Shown piece by piece: positions 7,505-9,402 of a stretch of 9,402 bases of DNA. A program made the translations under genes and the position numbers. Origin of the DNA: Candidatus Delongbacteria bacterium (lineage in GTDB: Bacteria; Delongbacteria; UBA4055); the NCBI GenBank assembly GCA_027858795.1, contig JAQICF010000213.1, forward strand, positions 1 through 9,402. Reading direction: 5' to 3'. The notes below the pieces were generated by a model. It saw nothing but the letters and a program-made list of their open reading frames with translations. It did no database searches and was not told where the DNA came from. Position 1 is the first letter of the stretch. Every line of letters starts with the position of its first letter.

Positions 7505-8270
7505 GGGTAGCAGAATGTCAATATTTCCAAATTCTCTTACTATAGGGAATATGTTCTTCGGTTTCTGGTCTATTATATCAGCTTTTGAAGGAAATTATAT
7601 ATGGGCGGCTTATTTTGTAATGCTGGGAGGTGTATGTGATGCACTGGACGGTAAAGTTGCAAGACTGGTAAAAAGTACATCGGATTTTGGAGTTGAGTTT
7701 GATTCTTTGGCAGATATTATAACTTTCGGGATGGCGCCTTCTATCCTAATGTATAGTTTGTATAAAAACGTTTATATCGATAAATACCCGGGTTTGGATG
7801 ATCTTAAACACCTGATAATATTTATATCATTTCTACCACTAATGTTCACAGGAATAAGACTTGCCAGGTTTAATACAGAATTAGTAGGTCATTCCAAGAA
7901 ATATTTCTCAGGTTTACCTTCACCGGCAGCTGCAATGACAATAATTTCATTTGTTTTGTTTGAGTTTGAAACTTATGGCACATTAAAACATTTTAAGTGG
8001 TTAACAGCCACCTCAATAATAGTATCATATTTGATGGTTTCCAGAATAAAATATCAGGGTTTTCCTATAATGTTCAAGCGGAAAGAAAATTTCGTTAAAA
8101 GGAACCTGAAGATAGTAGGAGTAATATTACTGGTAACTGTTGTTGTCAAATTCAAGATGTCACTGTTATTTCCACTAATGGTATTCTTCGTATTGTCTGG
8201 TATCGTAGGAAACATAATTGAAAAAATGAAATCAGAAGATAAAGAAATTGAGAGGGAAAACAACAACTAA
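7503..8270 (+). CDS. pssA: CDP-diacylglycerol-serine O-phosphatidyltransferase (phosphatidylserine synthase, type II)
   Basis: PssA joins CDP-diacylglycerol and L-serine to give phosphatidylserine and CMP, supplying the substrate for the upstream Psd. The CDP-alcohol phosphatidyltransferase motif is complete: Asp46, Asp49-Gly50, Ala53-Arg54, Gly63, Asp67 and Asp71, with the expected spacing Dx2DGx2ARx8Gx3Dx3D. Before it stands FPNSLTIGN (8-16), and after it ITFGMAPS (73-80), GIRLARFN and FSGLPSPAAA, all typical of the Bacillus-type membrane enzyme. Several hydrophobic segments spread over the 255 residues fit an integral membrane protein with the motif facing the cytoplasm; the tail is charged. 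The chosen ATG has AGGGG 5 bases upstream. A second ATG at codon 5 is possible but has a poorer ribosome site. The next gene starts one base after the stop. Confidence 0.95.
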   Translation: MGSRMSIFPNSLTIGNMFFGFWSIISAFEGNYIWAAYFVMLGGVCDALDGKVARLVKSTSDFGVEFDSLADIITFGMAPSILMYSLYKNVYIDKYPGLDDLKHLIIFISFLPLMFTGIRLARFNTELVGHSKKYFSGLPSPAAAMTIISFVLFEFETYGTLKHFKWLTATSIIVSYLMVSRIKYQGFPIMFKRKENFVKRNLKIVGVILLVTVVVKFKMSLLFPLMVFFVLSGIVGNIIEKMKSEDKEIERENNN

Positions 8271-8271
8271 T

Positions 8272-8904
8272 ATGTTTACCGGGTTAATAAAAGAAATAGG
8301 CAATATAAAAAGCATCAAGAAATTAGGTGATGGTGCAGAGATCACAGTTTTAAGTAAAGAAGTGATTAAAGACGCAGCGATAGATGATTCGATTGCTATT
8401 AATGGTGTATGCCTTACAGTCGTATCTGTAGAGAATAACTCTTTCACGGTTCAGGCTGTTAAAGAAAGTTTGAATTTATCAACATTAAGCAAATTAAAAA
8501 TAATGGAGAAAGTCAATCTTGAACCTGCTGTTAGAGCTTCTGACAGATTAGGTGGTCACATTGTTCAAGGTCATGTTGATGCTAAGGGAAAGATCGTCAA
8601 AGTGATCAAAAACATCAATGGAACGGAATTTTCGATCAGTTACCCGAAAGAGTTTAAGAAATATATAGTTCACAAAGGATCGATCTGCATTGATGGTATT
8701 AGTTTAACAATAGCGGAAGTAAATGACAGCCAATTTAGACTATCTATCATACCTCATACATTGAAGCAAACCACAGCTGAAGATTGGAAAATAGGTAGAG
8801 AAGTAAATATTGAGACAGATATAATCGGTAGATACATAGAGAATATGATAAAGAATGATGGTAGTGGCCTTACAATGAATAGATTATCGGAGTTAGGATA
8901 TTAG
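8272..8904 (+). CDS. ribE: riboflavin synthase, alpha subunit
   Basis: This enzyme converts two molecules of 6,7-dimethyl-8-ribityllumazine into riboflavin and 5-amino-6-ribitylaminouracil. The 210-residue protein has the two tandem lumazine-binding barrels of the family. Repeat 1 starts MFTGLIKEIG and carries INGVCLTV (43-50). Repeat 2 starts near 94 with GGHIVQGHVD and carries IDGISLTI (140-147). Residues equivalent to the E. coli active site are present: Phe2, Cys47, His101, Ser144 and Asp183. The start at ATG 8272 is chosen because the family begins MFTG; an upstream in-frame TTG at 8248 would add eight residues without family support. The gene begins one base after pssA ends, and AGAGGG inside pssA (8251-8256) is 15 bases away, so translational coupling is likely. 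No FMN riboswitch can fit before it, so any flavin control must act further upstream or elsewhere. The same gene is called ribC in some naming schemes. Confidence 0.96.
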   Translation: MFTGLIKEIGNIKSIKKLGDGAEITVLSKEVIKDAAIDDSIAINGVCLTVVSVENNSFTVQAVKESLNLSTLSKLKIMEKVNLEPAVRASDRLGGHIVQGHVDAKGKIVKVIKNINGTEFSISYPKEFKKYIVHKGSICIDGISLTIAEVNDSQFRLSIIPHTLKQTTAEDWKIGREVNIETDIIGRYIENMIKNDGSGLTMNRLSELGY

Positions 8905-8908
8905 GTAG

Positions 8909-8928
8909 GGAATGCAGATCTGCGTTCC
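8909..8928 (+). repeat. 20-base near-perfect palindrome in the ribE-ribB gap
   Basis: GGAATGCAG and CTGCGTTCC flank a central AT. The halves are complementary except for one T/G pair, which is still a wobble pair in RNA. It is clearly richer in GC than its surroundings and is followed at once by the palindrome CGTACG (8928-8933). No T-run follows, so it is not a standard terminator. It could be a transcript processing or stabilising hairpin, an operator for a dimeric protein, or a copy of a small dispersed repeat. No second copy is present in this window. Confidence 0.6.
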
Positions 8929-8965
8929 GTACGAAAGAGAAGAAAATAATAATTTAGGATAAAAA

Positions 8966-9402
8966 ATGCTTAGCAAAATTGAAGATGTAATTGAAGATAT
9001 CAAAAATGGAAAGATGATCATCCTTTTAGATGATGAGAATAGAGAGAATGAAGGAGATCTTGTTATGGCAGCAGAATTAACTACGCCTGAGACAATAAAT
9101 TTTATGACAAAATTTGCACGTGGTTTGATCTGTATGCCTATCACTGAAGAATTAGCAGAACAGAAAGAATTAGAGATGATGACTAATAACAACACCGATT
9201 CAAATCATACAAATTTCACGATTTCAATTGATTATAAACATGGTACAACCACAGGGATATCAGCTTTTGACAGATATAAAACAGTTAATACGCTTATTGA
9301 TGAATCTACAAAACCAACTGATTTTGCTAAGCCTGGTCATATGTTTCCATTGATAGCAAAAAATGGTGGAGTATTGGTTAGAACTGGTCATACTGAAGCT
9401 GC
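8966..9402 (+). CDS. ribB: 3,4-dihydroxy-2-butanone 4-phosphate synthase (RibB or N-terminal part of RibBA), cut by right edge
   Basis: The enzyme converts ribulose 5-phosphate into 3,4-dihydroxy-2-butanone 4-phosphate plus formate, providing the four-carbon unit for lumazine. The first 145 residues are visible. They show the acidic loop DDENRENEGD (22-31), FARGLICMP (50-58), TGISAFDRYKT (96-106), KPGHMFPL (122-129) and GHTEA (141-145). The Glu of the ENEGD loop and the His of GHTEA match the Mg2+-binding residues known for RibB. AGGA lies 6 bases before the ATG. The gene follows ribE by 61 bases, a gap that holds the palindrome at 8909-8928. A stand-alone RibB is about 200-220 residues and a RibBA fusion about 400; the window ends too early to tell whether a GTP cyclohydrolase II domain follows. 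Confidence 0.95.
   Translation, partial: MLSKIEDVIEDIKNGKMIILLDDENRENEGDLVMAAELTTPETINFMTKFARGLICMPITEELAEQKELEMMTNNNTDSNHTNFTISIDYKHGTTTGISAFDRYKTVNTLIDESTKPTDFAKPGHMFPLIAKNGGVLVRTGHTEA

Noticed and set aside
8248..8271. Upstream in-frame TTG start for riboflavin synthase
   Set aside because: It would add eight residues and overlap pssA; the family begins MFTG, which matches the ATG at 8272.
1..9402. Defence system, prophage, transposon, CRISPR array, tRNA or rRNA
   Set aside because: Both strands were read; nearly all sequence is taken up by recognised housekeeping genes and the gaps hold no repeats or folds of these kinds.

Overview
This is an AT-rich bacterial window (GC roughly one third by eye) carrying ordinary housekeeping and metabolic genes. 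Eight genes are supported, two of them cut by the window edges. The organism looks Gram-negative. It has a membrane-anchored HtrA protease, a phosphatidylethanolamine pathway (Psd plus PssA), and promoter-like sequences of the Bacteroidota kind (TTTG, about 20 bases, TAnnTTTG). Several genes also have clear Shine-Dalgarno sites (AGGAGG, AGGAG, GGAG), which are uncommon in core Bacteroidota. I therefore infer a low-GC member of the wider Bacteroidota/FCB assemblage, without naming a genus.

Layout. Positions 1-3712 are a minus-strand pair: a long-form urocanate hydratase (hutU) followed by a B12-binding-type radical SAM protein. The hutU stop and the radical SAM start share a base (TAATG), and the radical SAM gene runs off the left edge. 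Positions 3713-3886 are a divergent intergenic region with one Bacteroidota-like promoter on each strand. From 3887 to the right edge everything is on the plus strand: an ABC-F ATPase, an HtrA/DegS-like serine protease, phosphatidylserine decarboxylase (psd), phosphatidylserine synthase (pssA), riboflavin synthase (ribE) and the start of DHBP synthase (ribB or ribBA). No gene-free stretch exceeds 300 bases; the longest is the 174-base divergent region.

How the genes fit together. PssA makes phosphatidylserine from CDP-diacylglycerol and serine, and Psd decarboxylates it to phosphatidylethanolamine. RibB supplies the four-carbon unit for lumazine, and RibE makes riboflavin from lumazine. The short spacings (18, 39, 1 and 61 bases) suggest the protease, both phospholipid genes and both riboflavin genes share one transcript. 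HutU performs the second step of histidine breakdown, but no other hut gene is visible.

I do not see a new defence system, mobile element, CRISPR array or RNA gene. The points most worth checking are the TAATG coupling of hutU to a radical SAM gene of unknown function, a D-loop Asp-to-Val change in the first cassette of the ABC-F protein, a frame-preserving 30-base tandem duplication at the psd/pssA junction, and a GC-rich 20-base palindrome between ribE and ribB.
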